The notes: generated by a model from the letters alone, not told the origin. A DNA stretch of 64,000 nt from Phymorhynchus buccinoides (GCA_017654935.2 CM065687.1:14758203-14822202); one strand, 5' to 3'; counted from the stretch's first letter, positions 49,620-61,394 are shown. Numbers and translations are program-made.

Positions 49620-50225
49620 TGTCGGTGTCATGTGAACTGGGTTTTTTACGCATTCTTTTCTTAATATTGAGCAGAATAAAAAAATTGTTTATTTTAAAAA
49701 TTGGTTTACGTGTTTGTGTGGAACATGTCTGTTAAATGACAACGTGGGGAAGTTTGTTAGATGTTTGTGCCATATCCTACAGATTTATTTTCATGTGCAA
49801 AACAATTATTTTAAGTTGCAACTGTCCTCACATACGTGTGCATGCACATTCACAGTGATGTCCCGAGGCCCCGGTCATGGGACATTGACCTATTAAAATT
49901 GAAAATGTTGTATTGTGTTCTCCCCTGTCAGAACAAATGTCTGATCAATTTTTTTTAGCAATCGCATGCTTTGTCTTATTGCGGTTAGGCTATTGTATAC
50001 CATACCATACCATACCATACACACACACACTCCGATTGGGTACGATTGGGTATTCTTACCGACCAGTCTGTATGACTGTGAGGTGTACTGCCTTCCATCT
50101 TGAGGCCAGCCTTGCCAATCGTCACCTGTCCTGTAGGCGTTAGTAGAGGTCAGTGCAGGTCTATGTTGTCTTCACTCAAGCAAGGTTTCTTCTTCAAGCG
50201 CTCAGTTTCCTGTCAAGTATGAGCG
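49620..50225. other. No gene seen
   Basis: AT-rich; CATAC pentamer repeat at 49997-50020 followed by (AC)n. Confidence 0.4.
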
Positions 50226-50231
50226 CAGATG

Positions 50232-52127
50232 CATCATAGGTAGGTAGGTAGGTGATGTAGGGCTATGCATAGGCCTCTCGGCCCTTATTACGCCCCTTCT
50301 CGATGAATTTGACTTGATAAAATTTATTTAGTGGTTTGCGTCTCTTAAATCAAAAACTAATAAAAAGGTAAATCTTTAAGAGAATGGCTATTTTTTTTTT
50401 TTTTTTTATTCATCAAAACATTTAAATTTTGTTATCAAATTTGGGTTTTCGTCCAAAACATTTTTGAATTAATTAATGCTAGGTGCATTCTTTATGTTAA
50501 TTGGTAGATCATTCCACATACATGTATGAACAACACAGTAAAAAAGTTTTTGCGGGTGTTAGTATTAGATCTGTTAAGAAACAATTTACCATCACTATTT
50601 CTTGTTTTGTCTACTGTACATTTTATGAAAAAGTCATTGAAATTTATATCATCAAGATTATGTACAATTTTATAAGGTCCCCTCTAAGTCTTCTTCCCTT
50701 CAAAGATGGTAATTTCAGAAAATTTAAACGTTCCTCGTAAGACATATTTTTACATGCTTTAACTAATTTTGTGTCTCTTCTCTGAACTTTTTCAATTATT
50801 ATTGATTGTCTTTTTAGGTTAGGATGCCATATACAGTTACCATATTCTATGCGAGGTCGAACCATAGCCTTGTATAATTTAACAAATATATCTTTATGAA
50901 GATAGTCAATTGATCTTTTGATTAATCCCATTACTTGGTTAGCTTCATTGGTTACCTTCTGTATATGTGTATCAAATTTCAAAGCTGGATCAAAAGTTAT
51001 TCCCAAGTCTTTCTCGTTTTCACATATATTAATTTTACTTGTTGTGCAGTTTGGCTTCATATAATACTCATGTTTAGGGTTTTTCCTTCCTATGTACATT
51101 ACCTTGCATTTTTGGACATTAAAATATAAATTCCATTTATGTGACCATGCTTGTAGAGAGTGTAAATCTGACTGTAGTATGTCTTTATTACCAGATGTAT
51201 TATATAGCTTTGTGTCATCAGCAAAGATCTTACATTCACTATTTACTTCATCGGGCAAGTCATTTATGAAATGGTGAATAGGACTGGGCCTAAAATACTG
51301 CCTTGGGGAATACCACTGATTACTTCTGCTTGTTCCGAGTATGATTTACTTACTCTTACTTTCTGTTTTCGATTTGTTAAAAAGCTTCTAATCCATTGTA
51401 ATAGTCTACCATCAATTCCATATGCTGACAATTTAAGTAGTAATCTTTCGTGTGGCACGGAATCAAACGCCTTTTTAAAATCAAGATACACTATGTCTAT
51501 AGTCTCTCCTATATCTAACAATTTTGTAAAATTTTCCATGACTTGAAGTAATTGCGTAACACACGACCTTCTGCGCCTAAAACCATGTTGGCAATCTGAA
51601 TATAGTTTGTTTTCTTTAAAATAAAGAACAACTTTATCCCTTATTTTATAATTGATTCAAGTATCTTACAAGTTATACATGTTAAGCTTACTGGTCTATA
51701 ATTTCCAGGATCTGTTCTAGTGCCTTTCTTAAAAATAGCTATAACTTCTGCGTTTTTCCAATCATCTGGTAGTTCTCCCTGTTCCAAAGACAAATTAAAT
51801 AGTTTAGTTAATGGTTCACTTATCTCATTAGCTATCTCTTTCAGAACTCTGGCTGGTAACTGGTCAGGTCCTTGAGCTTTAGAAGTATCCAGTTCTTTAA
51901 GTTTCTTTTTAACTGTCTCCACCTCAATATCTATATCTATTAATGTGTTCCCTTAGCTTTGGATTTTGATTCCCTATCTACATTAGGAATATTAGAAATA
52001 TCTTCTCTAAAAAAAAGAGTTTAATGTGTTTACTTTGTCTTTATCTGATGTGACTGTTTCCCCCTTTTCATTTTTCAATGTTCCTATCCCTGTTGATGTT
52101 TTTAGTTTTTCTTGCACATACTTCCAA
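50232..52127 (-). pseudogene. Rex1/CR1-like LINE, RT domain copy A
   Basis: On the minus strand in order: linker KTSTGIGTLKNEKGETV, METVKKKLKELDTSKAQGPD with LPARVLKEIA and GNYRPVSLT (RT fingers), DIVYLDFKKAFDSVPHERLL, SGIPQGSILGPVLFT, CKIFADDTKLYN (catalytic FADD), EKDLGITFDPALKFDTHI, RPRIEYGNCIWHPNLKRQS, LPSLKGRRLRGDLIKLY, then the WNDLP-type end. Motifs are intact but split by frameshifts. A 3' end with GGCCTCTCGGCCC and (CCTA)n lies at 50237-50290. The endonuclease is missing. Confidence 0.82.
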
Positions 52128-53338
52128 AAGTCAGGTCAGGTATTTGGACGACCAGGCCTTGCAGCCTCTCAATGCGTCCTTCCTTTTGGTTAGAGTTTGG
52201 CAATTGCTGTGGCGGTTTTTAGCATCCATATTGATGCACTAATCATGGATGTACTTTAACAGGGCAATTTTTGGATCACAGTCTAGGTGGTTTTTGAATT
52301 TGTTAGTATCTGAGGCCAGTTCAGTATGTGCAGGGAGGCTGTTCCAATATTGGGTGACTGTTAGAAAAAAGTTTTTTCTAATGTTAGTTCTGCTGTACCT
52401 GGTTAGGATCTTAAGTTCACTATTACTGGTTCTTATTTCGTTAGACAAGTGAAACAAGCCTTTGTTAGTATTGTCAGTGCCTTGAAGAATCTTGTAAACA
52501 TTTATCAAATCTCCCCTTAGTCTTCTGTATTTTAAAGATGGCAAGTCTAATTTACTTAGCCTGTCCTCATAATCCCAATTTTTCATGGATTTTATCAGTT
52601 TGGTTGCTCTCCTCTGTACCTTCTCAATTGCACTGGACTGTCGTTTAAGAAAGGGATTCCAAATTATATTTCCATACTCAAGATGAGGCCGTATTAAACA
52701 TTTGTAAAGATTTATGAACACCTCTTTATTTAAGTTTTTAAAACTCCTTCTGATCAAGCCCAGCATCCTACTGGCTTTATTTATCGCTGTTGTGATGTGC
52801 TTATCAAATTTGAGTTTTGAATCAAATATAACCCCTAGGTCCTTCTCCTCTGTACAAGTATCTAAAACATGCTTAGATGAGCCATGAGTAATTTCATATC
52901 CTTTACTTGGATTATTGTACCCCTTGTGCATAACCTTGCATTTTCCTGCGTTAAAATATAAATTCACTTCTCTGACCATTCTATGAGTCTGTTAATATCG
53001 TTTTGCAGTACATCTGAATTTTGGGAACGATTATACACTTTAGCATCATCTGCAAATATCTTGCATGCACTTTGTATGTCTTCTGGGAGATCATTTATAA
53101 AAACTGTAAAAAGTACTGGGCCCAGGATGCTACCCTGGGGAATACCACTTAAAACATCAGTGCTAGAAGACTGTTTTGTTCCCACCCGCTCTCTTTGAGA
53201 TCTTCCCTTCAGAAAGTTTTTAACCCACGTTAATATGTTTCCTATTATCCCGTAAGCTTCCAGTTTAAGAAGTAGCCTTTCTTGCGGCACAGAATCAAAG
53301 GCCTTTCTAAAATCTAAGTAAATGATATCAAATGCCTC
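52128..53338 (-). pseudogene. Rex1/CR1-like LINE, RT domain copy B
   Basis: Minus strand: AFDIIYLDFRKAFDSVPQER, SGIPQGSILGPVLFTVFIND, CKIFADDAKVYN, GVIFDSKLKFDKHI, RPHLEYGNIIWNPFLKRQSS, KVQRRATKLIKSMKNW, LPSLKYRRLRGDLINVYKIL, FFLTVTQYWNSLPAHTE. One frameshift near 52970. The FADD box reads FADDA. The 3' end at 52130-52170 has GAGGCTGCAAGGCCTGGTCG and an (ACCTG)n tail. 5'-truncated inside RT. Confidence 0.82.
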
Positions 53339-53339
53339 T

Positions 53340-54770
53340 TACGTAGAACTTTGATGAAAAATTCAAGGAAGTAAGAGCCCTTTTTAAAGTCTGGATTAAG
53401 AGAAACATCACGCCCCTTGGCAGAGTTGCAGTTTTAAAATCACTGGTCTTGTCAAAATTAGTGCACCTTTGGCTACTCTTACCTAATCCTCCTTATGATA
53501 TTATTGATAAACTTCAAAAAGAATGCTTTAACTTTGTTTGGAATAACAAACAAGACAGAATTTCAAGATAGACAACAGTAAAGCACATAAAAGACGGTGG
53601 CCTTGGCATTCCATCTTTGAAACATGTGGTTTCAGCCCTAAAACTTTCATGGAATCGGAAAATCTTAGTAGGCTCACAGAAATGGGTCACATTATTACAA
53701 GACATGTTTCCAATTACAAAAGACATAGATAAATATGGACAAAGTCTTCCTAGCAGCATGTCTAAACTAAACACTTTTTGGAAAGATGTTTTTGAAGCGT
53801 ACAGGCAATTTGGTAGAAAGCTAACTATAAGTGATTCGGCTGATATGATGGCAGAAAATCTTTTTTATCACGACAGTATAAGAATTGACAAAAAGACAAT
53901 TTATTTTCGAAAATGGTTCGAACAAGACATTCATCGAATTGCAGATTTACTTAATCCTGACGGGACATTCTTGACTTACCAACAGTTTAAAAATAAATAT
54001 AATGTTCAGACAAACTTTTTACAGTTTTCAGGTTGTGTCAGAGCAATAAGAGAATACTGTCAAAAAACAAATATTACATTGTTAGGCAGCAAGATAAAAG
54101 AGAGGCCAAAATATATGAGCATCATTCACAGTGTTATTAAAGGCACTCAAGTCTACTATAAAATATTGCTAGCAGATAACAATCTTCCGAATTGTTGTAA
54201 AAAATTGAGTAATTCAATTCCGGAAGTAATTAGTTGGAACGCTGTGTTTCAAACAATCCACAAAATAAAAGAAGTCAAACTTAAGTGGTTTCAAATTAGG
54301 TTGTTTCATAGGATTATACTTATAGCAACTAATGTTATCCTAGAAAAAATACATATTGTTGAGTCTTATGCATGCACGTTTTGCAAAACAGATAAAGAAA
54401 CAATAGAACACTTATTTTGGAATTGTACAGTAACACAAAACTTTTGGATTGATTTTGCAAGACAGCTAAACGAGTGTGATATTGCAATAAGGTTACGGTT
54501 AACAAAAGAACTCATAATCTTTGGTAAGGATAACACGAACAAAACAGACGAAATATTCGATTACGTCCTCTTATGTGCGAAATTCTATATCTACAAAAGT
54601 AGGTGCGAAAATAGTACCCACAAACTAACATGTTTTAGGCATTATCTTAAATATAAGTATAATATTGAGGAGTATATCGCAAAGAAAAATATGCAACAGA
54701 ATGAATTTCAACGAAAATGGTATTGCTATAAATCGTTGGTTGAAGTCTAATCCATTGTGTTCTTCTGCTA
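53340..54770 (+). pseudogene. L1-Tx1-like LINE ORF2 C-terminal part
   Basis: Frame from FDEKFKEVRALFKVWIKRNI, PLGRVAVLKSLVLSKLVHLW through KECFNFVWNNKQDRISR, one TAG at 53569, then TVKHIKDGGLGIPSLKHVV and 377 open codons to TAA at 54748-54750. GRxxVxKSLxLSKLxHL, GGLGIP and the end motif CTFCKTDKETIEHLFWNC (zf-RVT type) are typical of the Tx1/L1 ORF2 C-terminus. RT and endonuclease are absent. An A-rich 3' end follows at 54845-54872. Confidence 0.8.
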
Positions 54771-54879
54771 TTCCAATGTCATTAAATTAAATGTCATCAA
54801 ATGTCATTAAAACAATGTAAATTTGTAATAGTAATATAAATATAAAGCACACACAAAAAGAAAAAGAAAAGAACTAAGG

Positions 54880-54912
54880 TGGGGGAACTATTTACACAAA
54901 AGAACCCCCAGC
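54880..54912 (-). mobile_element. GAA-tailed SINE head tip
   Basis: GGTGGGGGAACTATTTACAC, AAAAGAACCCCC only. A very short fragment directly after the LINE A-rich tail. Confidence 0.4.
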
Positions 54913-55082
54913 AGGGCTAGCCAAAACTACTAAATAATTGCCCTAAGTATTCTGGTAGCCATTGGCTAGTATACAAACCTTTTTTCTTTTCCTTTTTTAA
55001 TTTCGCAAACACTGAAACAGATCAGCCCTGAGCCCGCGGTTTGTTGTATTTGTCATGTTAGAGTGATCTTTCTTGGAAAGGC

Positions 55083-55565
55083 GTGGCATACGTGGGTCCA
55101 GTCCAGAGATACAACATTCAGTTGTTTGCACTCAAAGAACCTCGTGGACAGAGTAAATCCGGACTGGAGGGACTTAAATTTTTTTATATAAATCGTCTTG
55201 ATAAGTCTAATATTATCAGTGTATACAGTAACACTAGAAATCAAGAAGGTAAGGTACAGATTCAACATTATAATACTAACAAACGAAAACATTGTTTTAG
55301 TAACCGTGTTGCTAACCTCTGGAATTCACTGCCACCTAACTTTAAAAGAGCACAATCAACTAACCAACTCAAAAATCTCCTGGACATTTTTAGTCAAATA
55401 TTTTTTGATTTCGACGATTGATTTGAAATCGTACTTTTTACCGCATGCAATATGCAAACATGTAAAAGAAGTTTCAAATTGATGGGACGTTCTGTAAGTC
55501 GCGAGGCTTGGAAGGCTGAAGCCTGTCCCTATGATATCTACCTACCTACATACCTACCTACTAAA
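55083..55565 (+). pseudogene. Rex1-like LINE 3' end
   Basis: Frame with NTNKRKHCFSNRVANLWNSL, PPNFKRAQSTNQLKNLLDIF, stop, then GCGAGGCTTGGAAGGCTGAA and GCCTGTCCC, and a (CCTA)n tail at 55538-55563. Confidence 0.7.
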
Positions 55566-55799
55566 TTTATAGATATTTTAAGAAGCTTTGACCAATAACT
55601 AGTTTGACCGTATAAACCTTGCCCTACACGGACCTAATGTAAGTTCGTGCCTTTAGTTGAAGGGGGGAAAATGTCTGCATAAAAAGCTTCGCGGCTTGTT
55701 TTGTCTCTAATCTACTACTACTACTTCCAATGTAGATCTGCAATCTCCTTGAGTGTCTTTGCTGGAAATACAAAGTCAGGGATAAGAGGCATATTAAAA

Positions 55800-55845
55800 C
55801 TCCCCCCCCTCCCCCCCCCCCCCCCCCCACCACCACCCCATCCAT
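55800..55845. repeat. Poly(C) tracts
   Basis: Two C runs, about 8 and 18 long, then CACCACCACCCC. Confidence 0.85.
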
Positions 55846-56390
55846 CCATCTCCTTAATCAGCTAATGTCTGGATCCTGATTTATCTTTCTTTCCGTTTTT
55901 TCTTCTTCTCAAGTCAGTTTTCAGTATTGCTTCTTCTGTTCTACGGTTGAGTATCCACAATCATCAGTTTGATCCTATGATACTATATGCGGTTGAGGTA
56001 AGTCGGGCATCAAAAAGAAACAAACAAAATAAAACAGAAACCTACTCTACGAAGATGACCCAGCCAGTCGGGTCTCGCTGCTTTTATATTCTATTATAGA
56101 AAATGATAGAGCCTGATTCAGTTGAGGGTTTGAGAAAGGCAAGACTGTTCAAAACAAACTAACACGGAAAGAACGAACACCATTGAATGGGGGTGCTAAT
56201 CTGCATCTTTATCGACCCCAAATCAGTAAAGAATATGCTTTGAACTGACATTATCATATCATATACGGCATATAGGCTTTTAGATAGCCTTTAGCCTGCT
56301 ATTTCCTTTTAGTTTATAAGGAAACGCAATTTAAAACTTTTTTTTGGGGGGGGGTATTATTAATTTTTATTTTTTTTAAGCAGGGGGGGG
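55846..56390. other. No gene seen
   Basis: AT-rich, with no ORF above chance and no repeat family recognised. Confidence 0.4.
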
Positions 56391-56393
56391 GAG

Positions 56394-56395
<2 letters not shown>

Positions 56396-56437
<42 letters not shown>

Positions 56438-56466
56438 GAGAGAGAGAGCCGAGAGAGAGAGAGAGA
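56396..56466. repeat. (GA)n array
   Basis: GA run with two AGAGCCGA interruptions. A second (GA)n lies at 56820-56866. Confidence 0.9.
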
Positions 56467-56469
56467 TAC

Positions 56470-56600
56470 GAAATACGAATGTTTTATTGAGGGTAAAAAG
56501 GATAAGCTACAATAGCTTCTTTACACCTTGCCCTCTCACTCACACATTCATACCATGCATCATGCAAAGAACATTTTGACATAAAACAATCAAGTCAAGA
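56470..56600 (-). mobile_element. LINE-like 3' end fragment
   Basis: AATGTTTTATTGAGGGTAAA, GCTACAATAGCTTCTTTACA, CACTCACACATTCATACCAT, the reverse complement of 110-195. Confidence 0.45.
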
Positions 56601-56821
56601 AAATGGAACAAAAATGTCAAAAATGGGAATTAAAGCCGCAAACATGGATAATACTTAACAACGGTGAACTTGAATTGGTAGCTTAAATTGAGTACGAAAA
56701 AAGGGAAGCAATTTTGAGACAATGACAATTTTTCATAATAAAACCACTTTTAACGTAAAAAACACACCCCAAAACAAACAAACAAAAAACAAACATTATA
56801 AGATAACATGGGAATATGAGA

Positions 56822-56871
<50 letters not shown>

Positions 56872-57324
56872 GCTTGAAAAATATTTAGGGTTTATCAAAT
56901 GTTTGTATTTCTGGTGTTTGTTTGGAAAGATTTCGTCTTTCAGTTTCAGTAGTTAGCGCTTCACCCATAGTACACCTCTTCACCACTTCCTTTTCCACAC
57001 TTCAACTTCCGTGATTTCAGTTCCTTCTTGGCTCAAACCACGCGATCGTCCACGCGCCAAGGAGGCTGTTGACCGGACTGGCTGGCGAATTAATGAGGAA
57101 GATCTATCAAAGTTAGCATAATTTGATCACATCGGAAGTTAATTATCAACAAAAAGAAAACAAAAGTAAGTAAAAGGTTTTGTAGACCACATAATTCTTT
57201 TTCTTTTGTATAATAATGTATTTACTTACAACCAAACTCAAGGTCAGATCTTTAAAATCCTGAATGAATCTTCAGGGCAGCCAGGCATTGCAAAGTTTTA
57301 TTGAATTAAATACATGTCTTTTTT

Positions 57325-57460
57325 AACCTATATAGCAGTTTAATAGGACCTCATCTTGAGTATGGAAATCTAATTTGGACCCCTTTTCTTAAATAAAAAA
57401 GCAATCTACAGCATTTTAAAAAGTACAAAGGCGAGCAACCAAATTTTGAAATTAATAAAA
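57325..57460 (+). pseudogene. LINE RT fragment (LIRPHLEYGN motif)
   Basis: AGGACCTCATCTTGAGTATG (GPHLEYGN), CTAATTTGGACCCCTTTTCT (LIWTPFL), then AAAGTACAAAGGCGAGCAAC (KVQRRAT). Short decayed piece of the same clade. Confidence 0.6.
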
Positions 57461-57464
57461 TCAA

Positions 57465-57600
57465 TATTAACAAGAGGCAAAGCCTGCAAGGCTCACGTCT
57501 GATTTTTATTACTATAGCAGGCATGGGAATTCCCATGACAATTCCCATGCCTGTATACACAGTAAAATAAAATTATTTCTATGCACCCCTACCCCTTTCT
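57465..57600. repeat. Dispersed AACAAGAGGCAAAGCC repeat
   Basis: AACAAGAGGCAAAGCCTGCA, AGGCTCACG as at 13528. A palindrome GGCATGGGAATTCCCATGAC with a further copy of AATTCCCATGCC lies at 57521-57555. Confidence 0.5.
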
Positions 57601-57939
57601 TTAAAATTTAATTATATGTATGCGCATGTAACATAGTGGAGCCCTATTTTTATTTTTGGCAAACAAGTAAAATTGAAAAGCATATTGACCAAGCTTTCAG
57701 AAAAAACATAGTGACCAATCCCCCCACCCCCCCGCCGGGGTAAGGAGGGTCTACGGACACCTGTAGTAGGCCTAGTCTTTGTCTGTGGGTCTAAGCCTCT
57801 TACTCTTAGAAAATTAATAATTGAAGTTGCGTGATCTGTTACTGTTTTAAACTGATTGTTCATGCGATGAAAACTTGTTCCACATCATCTACATTTCTGT
57901 AAGATATTTTATATTAGTCCTAATATTTTATTTTCGTTT

Positions 57940-57963
57940 CGTTAATTCCCCCCCCCCCCCCCC
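57940..57963. repeat. Poly(C) tract
   Basis: About 17 consecutive C. Confidence 0.85.
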
Positions 57964-58470
57964 TCTGCCACAAAGCAAAGGTCAAGGTCACAGCCAGCAA
58001 GCTCATCCATGTTTATCTTCCCCTGTACAGTCTTTGCTCATGGTGATCAATCGTCTAGGCCTAACAAAGGATTCGTACGTCGAAGGCAGTGAAATCGACG
58101 AACCCTGGATTTTCCGTATTTTTTTTTTCAAGACTGAAATGAATGTGGGCTAAATGTTAAGTACGTCGTCTTGATTATGAGGTAAGGCATGGACTCTAGG
58201 CCTAGGCCTTGTTGCCGGAAGTGCAGAGATGATGCGCAAATGAACACGAACAACCGTTACTCAAAGGCGCAAATAAAGCTAAACAACCGGGCCGTCAACG
58301 CACACACTCGGTACATCCATTTGTTACAGAAAATATAAGTTGACGACGTTAAAATGTACCTATTTGTACACACCTGAAGTCTTGTGTTTCTTTTTAAAGA
58401 GCGTTTTTGTATATCTAATGGAGAGTCTTCTTTCCAGTATGTATCTCCTACTCGGTACAACACAACAGTT
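57964..58470. other. No supported gene
   Basis: A short open stretch at 58020-58120 (SLLMVINRLGLTKDSYV) has no convincing splice context. Confidence 0.3.
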
Positions 58471-58960
58471 ACAGTAATCTCTGCAACAAATGATTTTCTT
58501 TCTTTTGTTCCTTACCGATGTATCTGACTGCTTTGATCGCCATGACTTGAAGGCTCACGTCAAAATCAAGTATCCTGCTAACTTTAACCCTCTAACATCT
58601 TATGTTTTTTTGAGAAAATGACAACGTTAAAGTTTCAGTGGAGAGTGAGAGTCTTCTTTAGTTTGAAGAGTGTGACTGAGTCAAGGTTAAAGGTTGCACA
58701 ACAGTAATCTCTGCAACAAATGATTATCTTTATTTTGTTCTTTATCAATGTATCTGACTGCTTTGATCGTCGTGACTTGAAGGCTCACGTCAAAATCAAG
58801 TATCCATTGCTAACTTTAACCCTCTAACGCCTTATATGTTTAGAGAAAATGACAACGTTAAGGTTTGAGTTAAGGTTAAAGGTCGGGGCCATGGACGCAA
58901 CACACACACACATACACACACACATACACACAACCGAACATGTACGATACTATAGACTCA
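58470..58960. repeat. Roughly 205-bp tandem duplication
   Basis: GTAATCTCTGCAACAAATGA, TGTATCTGACTGCTTTGATC, GACTTGAAGGCTCACGTCAA, TAACTTTAACCCTCTAAC, GAGAAAATGACAACGTTAA occur twice (from about 58470 and 58703). The end CCATGGACGCAACACACAC, ACAACCGAACATG, CTATAGACTCACTT also occurs at 14080-14140. Confidence 0.7.
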
Positions 58961-59009
58961 CTTTGTTTTAAAAAACGACGTGAGCCAAAAATTGAAATAT
59001 GGGACAGAC

Positions 59010-59560
59010 GTTATAAGTTAAGCATACCATCCTTAAAATTCAGAAGATTTCATGATGAAGGGGAGATTTGATAAAAGTTTATAAAACATTTCACAAAATC
59101 AAACTGTATTAATACTATTATGCCAATGATTGGACTTTTTATAGGCCGCAAGGCCTAGGCTGAGAAAGCCTGTCCCTTCTAAATACCTAACCTAACCTAG
59201 CCTAACCCTGACAAAATTAACAAACATTTGTTTCAATTATCTAATGATTTGAGAAACCGTAGCAGCAAACTGAAAATACTAACCTTAGCAGTAGAACTTT
59301 AATAGTCACTCAGTACTGGAACAATCTACCAGCACAAATTAAACTTGCTTCTGTTCTAACATTAACCATTTCAAAAACCTCCTAGATAGTTATCCCAAAA
59401 TTGATGTATTGAAATACAATTATGATTAAGACAACAATGATTGCTCAAAAAGTGTCACAGCTATGCCAATCTAATTGCTAAACAAAATCACTAAAACGAA
59501 CAATCAAAAGAAAGGGCACATCAAGAGGCCGCGAGGCCTGGCTGCCCTGAAGATCTGACC
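59010..59560 (+). pseudogene. LINE 3' ends, two in tandem
   Basis: CATACCATCCTTAAAATTCA (IPSLKF), then GGCCGCAAGGCCTAGGCTGA and AAGCCTGTCCC with an (ACCTA)n tail at 59180-59205. The protein remnant resumes (NICFNYL ... NNLPAQIKL-type end), and a second 3' end AAGAGGCCGCGAGGCCTGGC with CTGACCTGACATG lies at 59522-59560. Confidence 0.6.
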
Positions 59561-59639
59561 TGACATGAAACAAATGCACATATTTCCTCAGTTATTGAGT
59601 AAATTTCACTGAAAAAGACATTTGTGATAAATTAACCAA

Positions 59640-59835
59640 ACTAGATATTTAAAAGTCTGCTGGTCCCGACGACATTCATCCCAGATTATTAAAAGAATTA
59701 TAAGATTACCTACCAGCTCATTAAAAAAACTAAATTTGACAATCAATGAACGAAGGAAAAGTCCCTAGTAGGAAAAATGATCCTGGGAATTACAGGCCTG
59801 TCAGTCTTTATGTTGATTGTGTGTAAGATCTGTGA
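59640..59835 (+). pseudogene. LINE RT N-terminal fragment
   Basis: Reads KLDI, stop, KSAGPDDIHPRLLKEL and NDPGNYRPVSL with stops and frameshifts. Matches KxKSAGPDxIxPRxLKE and GNYRPVSLT of RT. Broken at 59851 by the TIR element. Confidence 0.65.
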
Positions 59836-59850
59836 GTATTGCCAGGGGTG

Positions 59851-61029
59851 TGTCTATTCACCGAAAAACGCCGGAAAATGCCGAAAGGTGAATGATGGAT
59901 GGTCATGACACCATTATGGTGAAGCTGAATTATGAAACCACATCTAACCAAAATATAAATATTGTCATTTAACAGTGACTGATCATTGTTTGTGAAAGAT
60001 TTTCACATTGATACTAATGATAGTGGGCCCACTTTTCGCAAACATCGCAACAAATGCAGTCGTTGTCACACTGCTTTCCACAACAGGAGCAATGGTAATA
60101 ATCGGACATTGTTGATCAAACAGGCAATCTTTTAAAAGGGTTAGCTTTTAAAATTTTCACATGGCCCAGGCCTAGGTTGCGGTGACGATCTCTGCCTGTG
60201 TGTACGGTGTGTTGCCCACAACAACACAAAATGACACCTACTAATTGAGTTCTTTAAATTATGTTGAGCGCCGATGTGTACACGCACGCGCTGTTTTGTT
60301 TGTAGACATGTCGGTATGACGTGATTTCCATTCTAGTGTGTGGGATAGCCGAACTACAGAAATGTGTAATCGGGACGGTGTTAATCATTTTGCTATTTGG
60401 CAATTTCACTTTCCATTGTTGTAAATTTTGGGGTTTTCTGTAGAATGTTTTCATAATTGTGACCCATCACCACAAAATGAGTCGCATTGTCCCTAGTTCA
60501 CTTGTCCCCTAGGGACAATTTTATGTGGAAGGGGGTCAAATCATCAATTCTCAGATTTTGACTTATTATTCAATAATATTGAACAATGGGTCTTTATCTA
60601 TACATAACTCCGTCATAAGTATTGAAGTGTAAAAACAATCCTTTCTGCCTTAAAAGTGTAATTATATCAGAAACATCTGGTTGTTTTGTACACATTTATA
60701 AATTTTCCGGTTGCATTTTTTCATTTCGCCGATTCCCTGAATATACGATTTCAAATCTTCATAACTTTTCAACAAATAGTCTGATTTACAAACTTTTTGG
60801 TTTGTTGGAAAGCTTTTTTAATGCAAAAGAACAATTTGTTAATAACTCAAAAGTGACATTTGGGACATCACGACTCATTTTGTGGTGACGGTCACAATTC
60901 TGCCCTACCATTCGGCATTTTGATCATTCCGCCTTCACAATTTAGCATTTTTCGGTATGGTTTTACCATTCTGCATTCATTTTTCGGCATTTTCCGACCA
61001 TTCTGCATTCATTTTTCGGTGTATAGACA
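59851..61029 (-). mobile_element. 740-bp TIR element with PHD-like mini-exon (copy 2, carrying an insertion)
   Basis: Ends TGTCTATTCACCGAAAAACG and TTTTCGGTGTATAGACA. On the minus strand the PHD-like ATG is at 60109 (MSDYYHCSCCGKQCDNDC, VCEKWAHYH, stop). A 437-bp element sits at 60459-60895. Confidence 0.65.
60459..60895. mobile_element. Nested TIR element, GTGACCxATCACCACAAAATG type
   Basis: Ends GTGACCCATCACCACAAAAT and ATTTTGTGGTGACGGTCAC, flanked by AATT on both sides. The empty site is preserved in the other copy of the host element at 29648-29660 (reverse of CATAATTC), confirming a 4-bp AATT duplication. No ORF. Confidence 0.75.
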
Positions 61030-61394
61030 TAACGATTGCCAGCCCAGAGATAATTTAAATAAACATTTAATGGAAAATTACAGATTATAGCTCGTGCAAA
61101 ACTCGCCTTCCTTGCTTGTTTGCTCCGTGTTTGCTTTTATGAGTTTTGATCACAATTTTTATTTTTTATTTTATTGTGTAACACTGTATTTTAAAGGCTG
61201 TTTTAGTTGCCCTGGTGCTTTGCCCGTCGAAGGTTGAAAAAAATAAACTGAAATGTTGCGCTATTTTATTAGTTTTTTTATATATTGTTATTATCAGATT
61301 GTCATTTCAAGTGTTAAGTGTAATAAATGATTGAATGATTATGATTAACATTAAAAATGTATAACAATTATGTACCAGTTGATGCAGTTTTATA

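Noticed and set aside
57875..58153. 92-codon ORF near 58 kb
   Set aside because: It begins in AT-rich sequence, crosses a poly(C) tract and ends in poly(T). No conserved motif.
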